Positions 1-10,116 are shown, counted from the stretch's first letter. The stretch: DNA of 64,000 nt from Leptolyngbya sp. FACHB-8 (GCF_014695575.1 NZ_JACJOO010000080.1:23624-87623); one strand, 5' to 3'. A program made the numbers and translations. The notes: generated by a model from the letters alone, not told the origin.

Positions 1-971
1 ACTAATCGGAATAAAATTTCTCGTTCCTGTAAAGCGGCCTCTGCATGTTTATGGGCGCTAATATCTTCAATAATTGCGAGGTTATATTGCACCTGGCCCT
101 GGCGATCGCGCACTGCCGAGACATTTAACCGCCCCCAGACTACCTGCCCATCCTTACGGATATAACGTTTTTCAAGCTGATACCCATCCTGCTTACCCGC
201 CATCATTTCCTGCGTCAGCGCCACATCCCGCGCCACATCCTCGGGATAGGTAACATCTATGTAATGCATATTTCTGAGTTCAGCAGCACTGTAACCCAAG
301 AAGTTTTGGTAAGCCCGATTGGCGTCCAGCAAAGTACCGTCAGGGTGAGAAGTGACAATGGCGATCGCCGCATTTTCTACAATCATTCGCAAGCGGCCTT
401 CACTCTGGCGCAAACGGAAGCCGGTGTGCTCCCGCTCACTCCAGAGCACGATTGCTGCGATCGCCGACTGCAATAGCTCAAGCTCCGCCGTTTCCCAGAA
501 ATACTCAGACCCACACTGATCCAGCCCGAGGCATCCCCATAGCCCTCCGTCCAACTGCACGGGCACGTAGAGTAATGCATTGATCTGTAGCTGTTCTAAG
601 TATTGTGCGACAGGTAATGTACCGGGTTGAAAATTTAATGGGTGCCCCTGTTCTAGCTGATCGATGCCCGCAGGAAAGCACGCTTCTAGGGGTTCCATGT
701 CACCCTGGCGCGGGGAGATACCGGGAGCGCACCACTGGGCCCAAAGCCTCGGAATGCGACCGGCTTTACCGTTCCCCTGCAGATCGCCCTGACGCTGGTA
801 CTCATACAGATAGGCTCGACTGGCCCCACTCACCTTCCCTAAAACCTTCAGAAGCTCAGGGAACGGGTTGCTGTCTTTGGTCGCCAGCAAAATTTGTTGC
901 ACTTCCAGGAGTGCAGTGAGGTAGCGTTCCCGTTGAGGTGGCTGGGGCGGAGTGTCCTCGGTTAGGGACAT
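1..971 (-). CDS. GAF/PAS sensor protein, C-terminal part outside window
   Basis: The frame is open from an ATG at 969-971 to the left edge, so at least 323 residues are present and the output domain is missing. The N-terminal half (about residues 15-175) reads like a GAF domain typical of cyanobacterial phytochrome-like or hybrid kinases (LLYVPVQLDGGLWGCLGL). Residues about 190-310 are a PAS domain with PAC tail (DGTLLDANRAYQNFLGYSAAEL, ending QYNLAIIEDISAHK). Such arrangements normally precede a histidine kinase or GGDEF module. The domain assignment is family knowledge applied to motifs seen here; the ligand and the output are unknown. The gene stands alone; the next gene is 300 bp away with two hairpin repeats between. 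Confidence 0.8.
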   Translation of the reverse strand, partial: MSLTEDTPPQPPQRERYLTALLEVQQILLATKDSNPFPELLKVLGKVSGASRAYLYEYQRQGDLQGNGKAGRIPRLWAQWCAPGISPRQGDMEPLEACFPAGIDQLEQGHPLNFQPGTLPVAQYLEQLQINALLYVPVQLDGGLWGCLGLDQCGSEYFWETAELELLQSAIAAIVLWSEREHTGFRLRQSEGRLRMIVENAAIAIVTSHPDGTLLDANRAYQNFLGYSAAELRNMHYIDVTYPEDVARDVALTQEMMAGKQDGYQLEKRYIRKDGQVVWGRLNVSAVRDRQGQVQYNLAIIEDISAHKHAEAALQEREILFRL

Positions 972-1091
972 GGACCATCGAACTAAACCCTACAGCCTTT
1001 GAATACCATAGAGGATTTCAGAAGATGGCAATTCGTTATGAGAATTATCGTTTTGAATGCGGCTGACGCATCAAACGATCATGTGCCAAAC

Positions 1092-1130
1092 GTATGGTGA
1101 AAGGGGCACTTCGTGCCCCTTTCACCATAC
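1092..1130. repeat. Perfect 18-bp-stem hairpin
   Basis: Inverted repeat with arms GTATGGTGAAAGGGGCAC and its complement around a TTC loop. It lies between the sensor gene and the LysR gene, next to a family A element. It could act as a transcription barrier but has no T tract. Confidence 0.85.
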
Positions 1131-1143
1131 CCATGCATACGTC

Positions 1144-1238
1144 TATAGCGCTGTGCACGTTGATTAAGTACGGTGGTGTGGGGCACGAAGTGCCCCACAC
1201 CACCGTTGCTGTACTTAACGCACTTGCACATTGCTATA
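1144..1238. repeat. Family A palindromic element, copy 1
   Basis: A 95-bp element bounded by TATAGCGCTGTGCA and TGCACATTGCTATA, with a GTTGATTAAGTAC-type subterminal arm and a central hairpin GGTGGTGTGGGGCACGAAGTG and complement. Near-identical copies occur at 16377, 28364 and 60642, diverged ones at 14891, 18467 and 26256. The TATA ends suggest insertion at TA. Confidence 0.85.
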
Positions 1239-1269
1239 GAAGACTATAATTCTCATCTTGAAATCAACC

Positions 1270-2184
1270 CTACCCAGCAATGCCTTCGTATTGCCGATGA
1301 TGCTTGAGTAAATCTAAAAACGCATAGGCCGCTGGAGTGAGCAAAGCATCCGACAAAGTCGCCACACTAATCATCCGCGATAGAGGAACCGGCAGACTGT
1401 AGACTTTTACGTCTGCTGGAATCGGTTCTGCCGCCAGTCGGGGGCTGATAGCCGCTCCAATGCCCCGGGCCACCATATTCACAATCGTGGCATCCGAGCG
1501 AATTTTATAGGTGGCTTCTAAGCTGATGCCATGGTGGGCGCAGTGAGCGTAAACCATCGCATCACATCCATCTCCATCGGGGGCCATAATCAGCGGGTAA
1601 CGGGTAACATCGCTCCAATCGAGCCGTCGGTTTGTTAGCTCAAAGCCGGGTGGCAGTAGAACGACGAACTCATCTCGCATCAGCTCCCAGGTTTCAAATT
1701 CGCTACCTGTTGGTAGATAGGTAATGCCAATGTCGGCACGGCCCTGACGCAAATCGGTTTCTACGTCGGGGCGATCGTCATATTCGGCAATGCGAATGGC
1801 GATCGCTGGATACCGCTGACAGAACTGTGCGATTACATCTGGCAAAATATGGGTTGCTGCACTGCGAAAGGCCGAAATCCTCAACTGGCCACCATCCAAC
1901 CCTTTCGCTAGGTTTGCCTGGTTCACAATGTCATTCATCAAATACATCACCTGGCGCGCGCGCTCAACGACCTGCTGGCCTACAGGAGTGACATGGGCTC
2001 CATAGCGACCGCGTGAGAGTAGGACAACTCCCAGATCATCTTCCAGGGTGGCGATCGCATAACTCACCGCCGACTGCGACACTTGCAACCGTAATGCGGC
2101 TTCGCTGAAGCTACCGGAATCAGCGACAGCAATTAACACCTGAAGTTGTGACAACTTCAATGGGTTCAGGCGATGGTCATTCAC
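1270..2184 (-). CDS. LysR-family transcriptional regulator
   Basis: A 304-residue LysR-type regulator. The N-terminal winged HTH is clear (LKLSQLQVLIAVADSGSFSEAALRLQVSQSAVSYAI), followed by the effector-binding fold (LRISAFRSAATHILPDVIAQFCQRYPAIAIRIAEYDDRPDVE onward). The start chosen is GTG at 2182-2184 because GGGAGGC lies about 7 nt upstream and because LysR proteins begin just before the HTH; a longer in-frame ATG at 2316 would add 44 residues without similarity to the family. It is transcribed divergently from the DMT transporter gene at 2420, the usual arrangement when a LysR protein controls its neighbour. Effector unknown; the ring-opening amidohydrolase two genes away offers a possible link. 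Confidence 0.9.
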   Translation of the reverse strand: MNDHRLNPLKLSQLQVLIAVADSGSFSEAALRLQVSQSAVSYAIATLEDDLGVVLLSRGRYGAHVTPVGQQVVERARQVMYLMNDIVNQANLAKGLDGGQLRISAFRSAATHILPDVIAQFCQRYPAIAIRIAEYDDRPDVETDLRQGRADIGITYLPTGSEFETWELMRDEFVVLLPPGFELTNRRLDWSDVTRYPLIMAPDGDGCDAMVYAHCAHHGISLEATYKIRSDATIVNMVARGIGAAISPRLAAEPIPADVKVYSLPVPLSRMISVATLSDALLTPAAYAFLDLLKHHRQYEGIAG

Positions 2185-2419
2185 AGCAATGCCTCCCAGA
2201 ATGTCAAAACCATGCCAGGCCGCGGGCAAATGATCTATCGAATTCCTTGATGGACGTGATGCACTTCTCCTTTTGTTGGTATTGATACAATCCTTCACGA
2301 TAAACAAACACTGCACTCACCCTTCCATTGAATCGATTATCCCAAAGTGGAATGGCCTTCGCCATGAGGCCCTTCTCTTGGTTTGGGAACCTTAGAACAA
2401 CAATCTGGGCTGCACTACT

Positions 2420-3274
2420 ATGCTCACACTGAGCCAAAAACCGTATTACCAGGGGCTACTGCTGCTGCTGCTCACCACCATTATCTGGGGAACGTCTTTC
2501 CCCTTGCTTAAAGGAATACTGGCAGATTTGTCTCCAGCCGCCATTATTGCTATGCGGTTTTCCTTAGCTGCGATCGCCGTTCTCCCCGGTTTGCGGCAGG
2601 TTAATCCGTCCCTGCTGCGAGATGGCATCTTGTTGGGCACGATTTACTTTGCCGAGTGCGCGCTCTCATTGGTTGCCCTGGAAGTCATTCCAGCCAGCCG
2701 CTCAGCCTTTATTATCGGTCTGAATGCATTTTTAGTTCCTCTCTTTGGTTTGCTATTAGGACGGCGACCGCCAAGCCATGTGCTGGGGGCTGCGGCGGTG
2801 GCGGTGGCGGGTGTTGGCATGTTGTCCTGGGAAGGAGGTGGCTTCAATTGGGGAGATGTGGTAACCCTGGGATGCGCGGTAGCGATAGCTGTTTATATTC
2901 TGTTGTTAGAACGGATTGCGCCGCGTCATGCAACCTTACCTCTGGTAGCTGTGCAGCTCACGGTGATGGCGGTGCTGGGCACGCTTTGGGCACTGCCCCA
3001 ACTCCTGACACAGATGGATGCGATCGCCCACCACTTCGGCACGCTTCTATACACTGGGTTGGTCATTACAGCCACGCCTATTTGGACGCAAGCCTTGGCC
3101 CAACGTTGGGTTCCCTCCTACGAAGCTGCCCTGATCTACACATTAGAACCCGTGTTTGCCACGCTCTTTGCCTTCTTGATGTTGGGCGAGGCATTAGGTC
3201 CCCGAGGGCTTCTAGGGGGCGCTTTGGTCATTGCCGCAACTCTCTGGAGCCAACGCAAACCCGATGTCAATTAA
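2420..3274 (+). CDS. DMT-superfamily EamA transporter
   Basis: 284 residues with about ten hydrophobic segments arranged as two EamA repeats. The first repeat starts YYQGLLLLLLTTIIWGTSFPLLKGIL and the second around FNWGDVVTLGCAVAIAVYILLLERIA; the signature region YEAALIYTLEPVFATLFAFLMLGE near the C terminus is typical. The family exports amino acids, nucleotides or drugs across the inner membrane; the substrate here cannot be told. The gene is divergent from a LysR regulator (235 bp shared intergenic region, which should hold the regulator site) and 252 bp upstream of an amidohydrolase on the same strand, with two large palindromes between them. Confidence 0.88.
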   Translation: MLTLSQKPYYQGLLLLLLTTIIWGTSFPLLKGILADLSPAAIIAMRFSLAAIAVLPGLRQVNPSLLRDGILLGTIYFAECALSLVALEVIPASRSAFIIGLNAFLVPLFGLLLGRRPPSHVLGAAAVAVAGVGMLSWEGGGFNWGDVVTLGCAVAIAVYILLLERIAPRHATLPLVAVQLTVMAVLGTLWALPQLLTQMDAIAHHFGTLLYTGLVITATPIWTQALAQRWVPSYEAALIYTLEPVFATLFAFLMLGEALGPRGLLGGALVIAATLWSQRKPDVN

Positions 3275-3313
3275 TCAGGGCTGACTGCATCTTGCACTCA
3301 AACCTAGAATGCT

Positions 3314-3378
3314 TAAAGAAGCATACTATGCAGTGGTGGAGCGTAACGTGCCACATCACTGCATAGTATGCTTCTTTA
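3314..3378. repeat. Imperfect hairpin downstream of EamA gene
   Basis: A 65-bp palindrome with arms TAAAGAAGCATACTATGCAG and complement, centre GGAGCGTAACGTGCC. It begins 40 bp after the transporter stop codon. Confidence 0.8.
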
Positions 3379-3403
3379 ATCGGGGATCGTATAACAATAC
3401 TCT

Positions 3404-3474
3404 GGACAGTTTTTCTGAAACTTGATTTTGCGTGCGCTTCGCGCACGCAAAATCAAGTTTCAGAAAAACTGTCC
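3404..3474. repeat. 71-bp perfect palindrome
   Basis: Arms of about 34 bp run from GGACAGTTTTTCTGAAACTT to the TGCGTGCGCTTCGCGCACGCA centre and back without mismatch. It sits 50 bp before the amidohydrolase start, in the presumed promoter region. The apical GCTTCGC is the complement of the GCGAAGC mini-hairpin. Confidence 0.9.
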
Positions 3475-3526
3475 GAACTAATGATATAAGCTGTGTGGCT
3501 AAAATCCATACGAGAAGGAACGAGGA

Positions 3527-4594
3527 ATGAAAGTTGATGTCTTTAAAGTCCCTCAGAATGCACCGGATGACCTGACAGAGTTAATTGCACTGATCCAAAA
3601 TCAAACATTGGATCCACAAAATATCGTTGCCATTATGGGTAAAACGGAAGGGAACGGTTGTGTGAATGACTTTACCCGTGGGTTTGCCGTAGCAACGTTG
3701 AAATCGTATTTGCGATCGCACATAACCAATGAACAACTTAACCGCATCGTGTTTGTGATGTCGGGTGGAACGGAAGGGGTTTTAAGTCCACATTTGACCA
3801 TCTTTACGCGGCAACAAGAGGGGTTAACGGGTGAGCCGCATCCCGGCTTAGCATTAGGGATTCACCACACACGTGATTTCTTAGTAGATGAGATTGGTAC
3901 GCTGGCGATGGTGCGGGAGGTGGCTGATGGGGTGAGGGGGGCGATCGCCGATGCCGGTCTTTCCCCTGCCGATGTTCACTTTGTGCAAATCAAATGCCCT
4001 TTGATCACAGCCTCACGTCAGACCGAAGGGCAATCCCCCATCACTCAAGACAGCTACAAATCGATGGCTTACTCCCGTGGAGCTTCGGCGTTGGGTGTGG
4101 CTCTGGCCCTGGGAGAAATCAATGCCGATCAGCTCACGGAGGCAGATATTTGCCACAACTACCAGCTTTACTCATCAGTAGCTTCAACGTCGGCCGGAGT
4201 CGAACTCCGCAACTGCGAAATTCTGGTGTTGGGTAATTCTCCTGCAAGCCATAGCGATTATGTCATTGGCCATAGTGTCATGACCCATGCCTTAGATACG
4301 GCTGCGGTCAAACAGGCTATCCCCCAACACTTAAGCGACGAGCAGGGTTCAGATGTGGCCAGCGTCTTCACCGTACTGGCGAAAGCCGAAGCGGCTCCAT
4401 CAGGAGAAATCTTGGGATGCCGTCACACCATGTTGGATGACTCTGACATTAGCCATACTCGTATGGCTCGGGCTGTTGTAGGAGCCGTTGTCGCCTCTGT
4501 GGTACAAGATCCCATGATTTATATTTCTGGAGGTAGCGAGCACCAAGGCCCCCCTGGAGGTGGTCCCATCGCAGTCATTTGTAAACGGAATTGA
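3527..4594 (+). CDS. Ring-opening amidohydrolase (cyanuric acid hydrolase/barbiturase family)
   Basis: 355 residues, the usual length for the AtzD/TrzD/barbiturase family, which hydrolyses cyclic imide rings such as cyanuric acid or barbiturate. The fold is a threefold repeat, each with a Lys-Ser pair; all three are visible: K39 (MGKTEGNG) with S79 (SGGTEGVLSPH), K156 (VQIKCPL) with the Ser of SVASTSAGVEL near 219-222, and K286 (LAKAEAAPSGE) with S334 (ISGGSEHQGPPGGGP). The C-terminal metal/structural loop HQGPPGGGP is intact. GAAGGAACGAGGAATG gives a Shine-Dalgarno sequence and the ATG start. Context: LysR regulator and EamA transporter immediately upstream. Whether cyanuric acid, barbiturate or another cyclic imide is the substrate cannot be decided from the motifs. 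Confidence 0.87.
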   Translation: MKVDVFKVPQNAPDDLTELIALIQNQTLDPQNIVAIMGKTEGNGCVNDFTRGFAVATLKSYLRSHITNEQLNRIVFVMSGGTEGVLSPHLTIFTRQQEGLTGEPHPGLALGIHHTRDFLVDEIGTLAMVREVADGVRGAIADAGLSPADVHFVQIKCPLITASRQTEGQSPITQDSYKSMAYSRGASALGVALALGEINADQLTEADICHNYQLYSSVASTSAGVELRNCEILVLGNSPASHSDYVIGHSVMTHALDTAAVKQAIPQHLSDEQGSDVASVFTVLAKAEAAPSGEILGCRHTMLDDSDISHTRMARAVVGAVVASVVQDPMIYISGGSEHQGPPGGGPIAVICKRN

Positions 4595-5061
4595 GCCTGT
4601 AGGGTGTTGAGATGGATGGCAGCACGAAGTGATCCTGCTAGTAGGCTGCGGCCTAAGTTCGCAACCTATGTTTTTGTGTAGGGTGCGAAGCACCCTACAC
4701 AAAAACATAGGTGATGGATTTCCGCCTCAGCGTACTAGCCATCTCAACATAAGGTTTAAAGAAAAAGCTGTAGCTTAACGGTGGAAGCGATGGGCAGCCT
4801 TACGAACGCTCCCCAGTGCCGCAAGTCACCCATCACCATTCTCTATGGTATAGCAGTAGCTACAATGCGAAAAAAACTGACATTTACTTGTGATCGATAT
4901 TTTTTCTAAACCCCCTGATTTTGGCCATACAAAGCGCATGCAGAATCAAGGGTTACAGGAAAAATGTTCAGAGTCGTGCCCATAATAAATTGTTTTGGGA
5001 TTTGTCCTCTAACTCGGCTCACATTCTAAAACACCTTTAATTGATTGAGTGCAACGGAGTT
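4595..5061. other. Intergenic region
   Basis: Holds the family C element (4638-4738) and a TAGCTTAACGGTGG-containing unassigned stretch. No gene is seen. The last 150 bp before the ATPase are AT-rich and probably carry its promoter. Confidence 0.6.
4638..4738. repeat. Family C palindromic element, copy 1
   Basis: 101 bp from CTAGTAGGCTGCGG to CCTCAGCGTACTAG around a perfect hairpin CCTATGTTTTTGTGTAGGGT-GCGAAGC-complement. A copy of identical length lies inverted at 10016-10116; outside the self-complementary apex I see one substitution between them. Both are bounded by CTAG. Confidence 0.9.
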
Positions 5062-6399
5062 ATGGAGTTACACTTGCTTCGCCAGGTTCAGACTTTGCAA
5101 CAGCAGATGGCCTCTCTGGTGCTATATCAGAGTGTCGGCTTGGAGCTACCTGGGCGCACATTTTTAGCCTTATTACAGACGTTAGGCAGCGGTGGTAACG
5201 GCAGAGATGGGTCTCACCTGGATGTGCTACGAGCTTATGGCGTCTGGTTTAGTGCCCTGGCCGATCGCCAGCAAACCTGGTCGGCTTACGTGCTAGAGCA
5301 GCTCTTGACAAACGACAATCCCTTTACACGGCAAGCCCAAAAGGCTCTAACAGATTTGCCAGCTTCTCTCACCCATGCAGCTCAGCACGATTTGCGGCTA
5401 CTCCAGAGTCTGTATCGAGTAACGGGGCCTCAGGTGGCTGAGTGGGTACAAAATGCTGCAGGCCTACCGACGGCACCCCCAATTTGGGATCCGGTTTCGG
5501 GAGAGGGGAGTCACTCGGAGCAGGCGATCGCCACCCAACTTCTGCAACATGCAGACTGGGGCAATGCCATTGAAGACCTGATCACCTACCATCAGCGGGT
5601 AGGGGTCGGGCAGTTTGTCCGCTATCGAGCTTTCCGCTGGCAGGGGGGAGACTTGTTTGGTATTGCCCATCCTGATCCGATTTCCCTGGAAGCATTGGTC
5701 GGCTATGACCTGCCTCGCCAGATGTTACTTCAGAATACAGAAGCCCTGCTGGCGGGTTACCCTGCCCTGCATGTCTTGCTGTATGGCAGTCGTGGTTCGG
5801 GCAAGTCCTCTATGGTTAAGGCTCTGCTAAATCAATATGGCGATCGCGGCCTTCGTCTTGTAGAAGTATCCCGTTCTGAACTGAGAGACTTAGTAACCAT
5901 TGTGGATTGCCTGCGAGAGCAGCCCCAGAAGTTTATTGTTTTTGTAGACGATTTGTCATTTGAAGAGGATGACGATGCATTTAAGGCTCTCAAAGTCGTG
6001 TTGGAGGGTAACGCCACTGCTCGGCCTCAAAACATCGTGGTGTATGCTACGTCCAATCGTCGGCACTTGATTCGGGAGTTTATGGGCGATCGCCCCCGGC
6101 CTAGCGATGCCGACGAGGTGCATGCCTGGGATACGGTGCAAGAAAAATTATCGTTCAGCGATCGATTTGGCCTCACTCTTACCTTTGAACCCGCCAACCA
6201 GGACACTTATCTGGCTATTGTGCGTCATCTCGCTCAACGTTCAGGAGTTACTCTTGAGGCAAAAGAGCTGGAGTTTCGGGCATTGCAGTGGGCTACACGC
6301 CATAACGGGCGATCGGGGCGTACAGCCCGACAGTTCGTCGACTTCCTCCAGGCCGAATTGGCTATTCAGTCGGGAGGTGCTGCACCCTTGTTACGCTAA
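5062..6399 (+). CDS. DUF815-family AAA+ ATPase
   Basis: 445 residues. The first 185 residues are helical and unassigned. From about residue 185 the DUF815 ATPase starts (RYRAFRWQGGDLFGIAHPDPISLEALVGYD), with Walker A GSRGSGKS at 242-249, Walker B FIVFVDDLSFE, the family signature VVLEGNATARPQNIVVYATSNRRHLI and a C-terminal lid (GRSGRTARQFVDFLQAEL). The family is widespread, its cellular role poorly known; a chaperone-like or stress role is only a guess. Start: ATG at 5062; a TTG at 5041 would add seven residues. Neither has a well-spaced Shine-Dalgarno (CGGAG lies 2 nt before the ATG), so the start is uncertain. Confidence 0.85.
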   Translation: MELHLLRQVQTLQQQMASLVLYQSVGLELPGRTFLALLQTLGSGGNGRDGSHLDVLRAYGVWFSALADRQQTWSAYVLEQLLTNDNPFTRQAQKALTDLPASLTHAAQHDLRLLQSLYRVTGPQVAEWVQNAAGLPTAPPIWDPVSGEGSHSEQAIATQLLQHADWGNAIEDLITYHQRVGVGQFVRYRAFRWQGGDLFGIAHPDPISLEALVGYDLPRQMLLQNTEALLAGYPALHVLLYGSRGSGKSSMVKALLNQYGDRGLRLVEVSRSELRDLVTIVDCLREQPQKFIVFVDDLSFEEDDDAFKALKVVLEGNATARPQNIVVYATSNRRHLIREFMGDRPRPSDADEVHAWDTVQEKLSFSDRFGLTLTFEPANQDTYLAIVRHLAQRSGVTLEAKELEFRALQWATRHNGRSGRTARQFVDFLQAELAIQSGGAAPLLR

Positions 6400-6639
6400 A
6401 TCCTATGGGCGTGTCTTACTAGAGGAGAAAACTGATGAAAATTCCTATTATTCAAGGTTTCAGCCACTAAAACTGCCCCCAATCGTTTCTATTGTGAGCA
6501 TAAAATTGGGCATTCTACAGAGTGATTCGTTGAATTTTTTGTCCTTTGGATAAAGTGATCCAAAGGTCTACCAGGGCTGTTTCTACAGATTGTGCAAAAT
6601 CTCCCGGTGCATCTCTACTCCCACTCGAACCCTCATATC

Positions 6640-9600
6640 ATGCCAGTTCAGTTTCCTGAGGACGATGCGGTCAGGGCCGATATTTTGCGTCAATACCACA
6701 TCCTTGACACCGAATCGGAAACCGCTTTTGATGATCTGGCCGCCATGGCGGCCCAAATTTGCCAATCGCCGGTGGCGCTTATTGCCTTTTGCCGGGGGGA
6801 ATCAGGCTCCCAACCCAATCAACGCTACTGGTTTAAAGCGGTTGTCGGGTGGAACGAACCCACCACATCCCTGCAAGACCTCTCGCTATTTACCACTACC
6901 CTGCGACAAGCAGAAGGGCTGGTGGTGCCCGACACCCGCACCGATGTGCGCTTCTCTGACGACGGCATTGTGACCGCCGCCAATTCGCCCATTCGGGCCT
7001 ACAGTGGGGTGCCACTGGTCAGTCCGGGCGGGGTATCCCTGGGGGTGTTGGCCGTGATGGATTGGCTACCCCGCATGTTCACGGCCAGTCAGGTGATGAG
7101 CTTGCAAGCTCTGGCCCGGCAGGTGATATCTCAGTTAGAACTGCGGCGACGGACTGTCGTTCTCACAGAAACCATTGCCCGTCACCATCAAATCGAAGCC
7201 GATCAGAAACTTTTTCACAATCTCACGTCAGATCTGGTTGGCCTACTGGGTTTTGACGGTTATCTGAAGAACCTGAATCCAAGCTGGCGCAGATCTTTAG
7301 GGTTTAGCAACGCCGAGTTAATGGCGAAGCCATTTCTAGACTTCATTCACCCTCATGATCGCGAGAAGGTGCTGAAGCAGATCCAGAAGGTGATCGGTGG
7401 CAATCATCAAGTCACTGTAGAGAGTCGCTGCCGCCATACGGATGGGACTTATAGCCGGGTAGATTGGAACCTGACAGCGCTATCGGGGCGATCGCTGATC
7501 TACCTCTCTGCCACCCCCCATACCCATCTGGGGCATCTCCCCGGCCCCCAATCCGAAACCGATGCCACTACCACCGCCGCTCTGATTGCTGCCCAAAACC
7601 AGCACTGTGTCGTGTCGATGACAGACCGGGACGGCACGATTACTTATGTGAACGATCGCTTCTGCGAAGTCTCCTGGTATACGCGCGACGAGCTGATCGG
7701 CCAGACCCATCGCCGCATCAACTCGGGCTATCATCCCCCCGAATTTTTTCAAGATCTCTGGAAAACCATCACCTCAGGGCACAGTTGGCACGGTGAAATC
7801 TGTAACCGTACCAAAACCAATTTGTTGTTTTGGATGGAGACCACGATTGTTCCGGTTCCCAATGACCAGGGTGTTCCTGAGTATTACATTGCCATTGCCA
7901 CGGATATTACCGAGCGCAAGCATACCGAAGACGAGCTGAAAGAGCGATCGCACCTGGCTGAGCTGGGAGCGGAAATGGGTGGCGTCCTCTCCCATGGTGG
8001 AGTTGTGAATGAACTGCTAACCTCTTGCGCGAATCTGATGGTGCGCTATCTGCATGTTCCCTTCGTACGGTTGTGGACGCTGAACCCTGACACCCGCTTG
8101 CTCGAGCTTCAAGCCGTTGCCGGGCATCATAGCCAGCCGAAGGAGTTTAGCTCTCGCATTCCCCTGGGGATTTCCATCGTTGGTTTCATTGCGCAGAGCC
8201 ACCAGCCCTACTTTACTGACACTGTAACGAATGATGTCTGCATTGGCGCAAAGGATTGGTTGGAACGGGAGCAGCTTCAAAGCTTCACGGGTTATCCGCT
8301 CATTGTGGAAGATCGCCTACTTGGCGTCATGGCTCTGTTCGATTGCAAACCCATGTCCCAGGCAGTCCGCAAAACTCTCGGCCTGGTAGCAAACAATATT
8401 GCAGTTGCCATTGATCGCACCCTGGCTCGCGCCGAGCTGATGAGCCGTCGAGAAGCGCTATTGTTCCGGCTAGCCAGCCAGATTCGGGATTCTCTGAACC
8501 TGGATGAAATTCTGGAAACGACTGTCAATGAGATCTGGTCGTTGTTGCAGATCGATCGCTGTCATTTCCTCTGGTGCTGGCCCAGCCAGGATGCACCTAC
8601 CCTGGTGATTACCCATGAGGCGCGGGATCCTAAACTGCCCAGTTTTCGGGGGGATTACCCTGAGCCTCAGGCCGCCATTCTTGCCCGCCGTATTCTCAAT
8701 CTCGAGATGGTGCGGGTCGACAATCTGACCCAGGAGGCCGAACACCGTGATCCTGAACTACAGGAGGTGTTGGAGCATATGGATGCGCTGGCCCAAATCA
8801 TGATTCCCCTGGAGACACGCTCGGGACGTTTAGGTGCAATTGTCTGTAGCCATGGCTATGTTCGGTTGTGGAGTGACAGTGAAATTGAGTTATTGAAGGC
8901 AGTAGCGGATCAGGTGGCGATCGCCATCGACCAGGCTGAGCTTTACTCTAAGAGCCGTGCCGCTGCCAGTGCGGCAGAGACACAGGCTCAACAGCTCAGT
9001 GAAGCCTTACAAAACTTGCAACAAACCCAGGCCCAGCTGATCCAAACAGAGAAAATGTCCAGTTTGGGCCAGATGGTGGCTGGCATTGCCCATGAGATCA
9101 ATAACCCCGTCAATTTCATCAATGGCAACCTCGTGCATGCCAACAACTACACCAAAGATTTGCTACACCTGCTGCGCCTCTACCAGGAGCACAACCCCTC
9201 CCCTACCTCAGAAATTCAGTCAGCACTCCAGGCCATCGATATCGATTTTGTCAGTGATGACCTGCCTAAGCTGATGTCTTCCATGAAGATCGGAGCCGAT
9301 CGCATTCGCCAAATTGTCCTATCCCTCCGCAACTTCTCCCGGCTAGACGAAGCCGAGAAGAAGCCGGTGGACGTCCACGAAGGGATTAACAGCACTCTAC
9401 TGATTCTGCAAAACCGCATGAAGACCTGCCCTGATGGGGGTGTCATTCAGCTCATTAAAGAATATGGTCACCTACCTCTGGTGGAGTGCTATGCCGGGCA
9501 GCTCAACCAGGTATTCATGAATATCTTTGCCAACGCCATCGATGCCCTGGAAAACTACGGCGAACCCCGCATCATCAGCGTTCGCACTGAGTTCACCCCG

Positions 9601-9912
9601 CAGGAGGACTCCACCAAACCCTCCTCCTGGAACGGAGCTAAGGAGATTCAGCCCGGCACGGTTACCGTTTACATTCGCGATAACGGGCCAGGTATGAATG
9701 CTGAGACGCGCGATCGCCTGTTTGATCCCTTCTTCACGACTAAACCTGTGGGCAAAGGTACGGGTCTTGGCCTTTCCATCAGCTACCAAATCGTTGTCCA
9801 GAAGCATAATGGCAGCTTAGAATGCCGATCCGAACCAGGCCAAGGCACCGAGTTCATTGTTCGCATTCCGACTCAACAGCCAGATATCGTAGAAACTCCC
9901 ATTCGCTGTTGA
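6640..9912 (+). CDS. Multi-sensor histidine kinase (GAF-PAS-PAS-GAF-GAF-HisKA-HATPase)
   Basis: 1090 residues, soluble by appearance. Order: GAF (about 10-170, [16 protein letters not shown]), PAS (about 195-300, [26 protein letters not shown]), PAS/PAC (about 325-430, [26 protein letters not shown]), GAF (about 440-600), GAF (about 610-790), coiled coil, dimerisation/phosphoacceptor helix with His in [15 protein letters not shown], then HATPase_c with the N box ([15 protein letters not shown]), G1 DNGPGM, F box [18 protein letters not shown]. No receiver domain and no response regulator gene nearby, so the partner is orphaned here. The ATG at 6640 is chosen because the first GAF in this family starts almost at the N terminus; an in-frame GTG at 6592 would add 16 unlikely residues. 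Confidence 0.9.
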   Translation: MPVQFPEDDAVRADILRQYHILDTESETAFDDLAAMAAQICQSPVALIAFCRGESGSQPNQRYWFKAVVGWNEPTTSLQDLSLFTTTLRQAEGLVVPDTRTDVRFSDDGIVTAANSPIRAYSGVPLVSPGGVSLGVLAVMDWLPRMFTASQVMSLQALARQVISQLELRRRTVVLTETIARHHQIEADQKLFHNLTSDLVGLLGFDGYLKNLNPSWRRSLGFSNAELMAKPFLDFIHPHDREKVLKQIQKVIGGNHQVTVESRCRHTDGTYSRVDWNLTALSGRSLIYLSATPHTHLGHLPGPQSETDATTTAALIAAQNQHCVVSMTDRDGTITYVNDRFCEVSWYTRDELIGQTHRRINSGYHPPEFFQDLWKTITSGHSWHGEICNRTKTNLLFWMETTIVPVPNDQGVPEYYIAIATDITERKHTEDELKERSHLAELGAEMGGVLSHGGVVNELLTSCANLMVRYLHVPFVRLWTLNPDTRLLELQAVAGHHSQPKEFSSRIPLGISIVGFIAQSHQPYFTDTVTNDVCIGAKDWLEREQLQSFTGYPLIVEDRLLGVMALFDCKPMSQAVRKTLGLVANNIAVAIDRTLARAELMSRREALLFRLASQIRDSLNLDEILETTVNEIWSLLQIDRCHFLWCWPSQDAPTLVITHEARDPKLPSFRGDYPEPQAAILARRILNLEMVRVDNLTQEAEHRDPELQEVLEHMDALAQIMIPLETRSGRLGAIVCSHGYVRLWSDSEIELLKAVADQVAIAIDQAELYSKSRAAASAAETQAQQLSEALQNLQQTQAQLIQTEKMSSLGQMVAGIAHEINNPVNFINGNLVHANNYTKDLLHLLRLYQEHNPSPTSEIQSALQAIDIDFVSDDLPKLMSSMKIGADRIRQIVLSLRNFSRLDEAEKKPVDVHEGINSTLLILQNRMKTCPDGGVIQLIKEYGHLPLVECYAGQLNQVFMNIFANAIDALENYGEPRIISVRTEFTPQEDSTKPSSWNGAKEIQPGTVTVYIRDNGPGMNAETRDRLFDPFFTTKPVGKGTGLGLSISYQIVVQKHNGSLECRSEPGQGTEFIVRIPTQQPDIVETPIRC

Positions 9913-9980
9913 AGATAAAAAGTAGGACGCATTGCTCCCTACCGGGTGCAATCTAGTACTTCCCCACACCCAATCTGCCT

Positions 9981-10017
9981 AGTGGGATGTAGCGGGCTTT
10001 GCCCGCTACATCCCACT
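9981..10017. repeat. 17-bp-stem hairpin flanked by CTAG
   Basis: Perfect arms AGTGGGATGTAGCGGGC and complement around TTT. It abuts the family C element at 10016, sharing the CTAG junction, and the pair is enclosed by TGCCTAG and CTAGGCA, as if inserted into an older palindrome. Confidence 0.85.
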
Positions 10018-10116
10018 AGTACGCTGAGGCGGAAATCCATCACCTATGTTTTTGTGTAGGGTGCGAAGCACCCTACACAAAAACATAGGTTGCAAACTTA
10101 GGCCGCAGCCTACTAG
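10016..10116. repeat. Family C palindromic element, copy 2 (inverted)
   Basis: Same 101-bp sequence as 4638-4738 in the opposite orientation, including the asymmetric flanks outside the hairpin, so it is a dispersed element and not just a chance stem-loop. Confidence 0.9.

Noticed and set aside
1092..1238. Possible CRISPR repeats
   Set aside because: Repeats are palindromic, dispersed over the whole window and never spaced regularly with unique spacers.
2656..3366. 236-codon plus-strand frame
   Set aside because: Overlaps the EamA transporter in another frame; Cys/Gly-rich low-complexity product.
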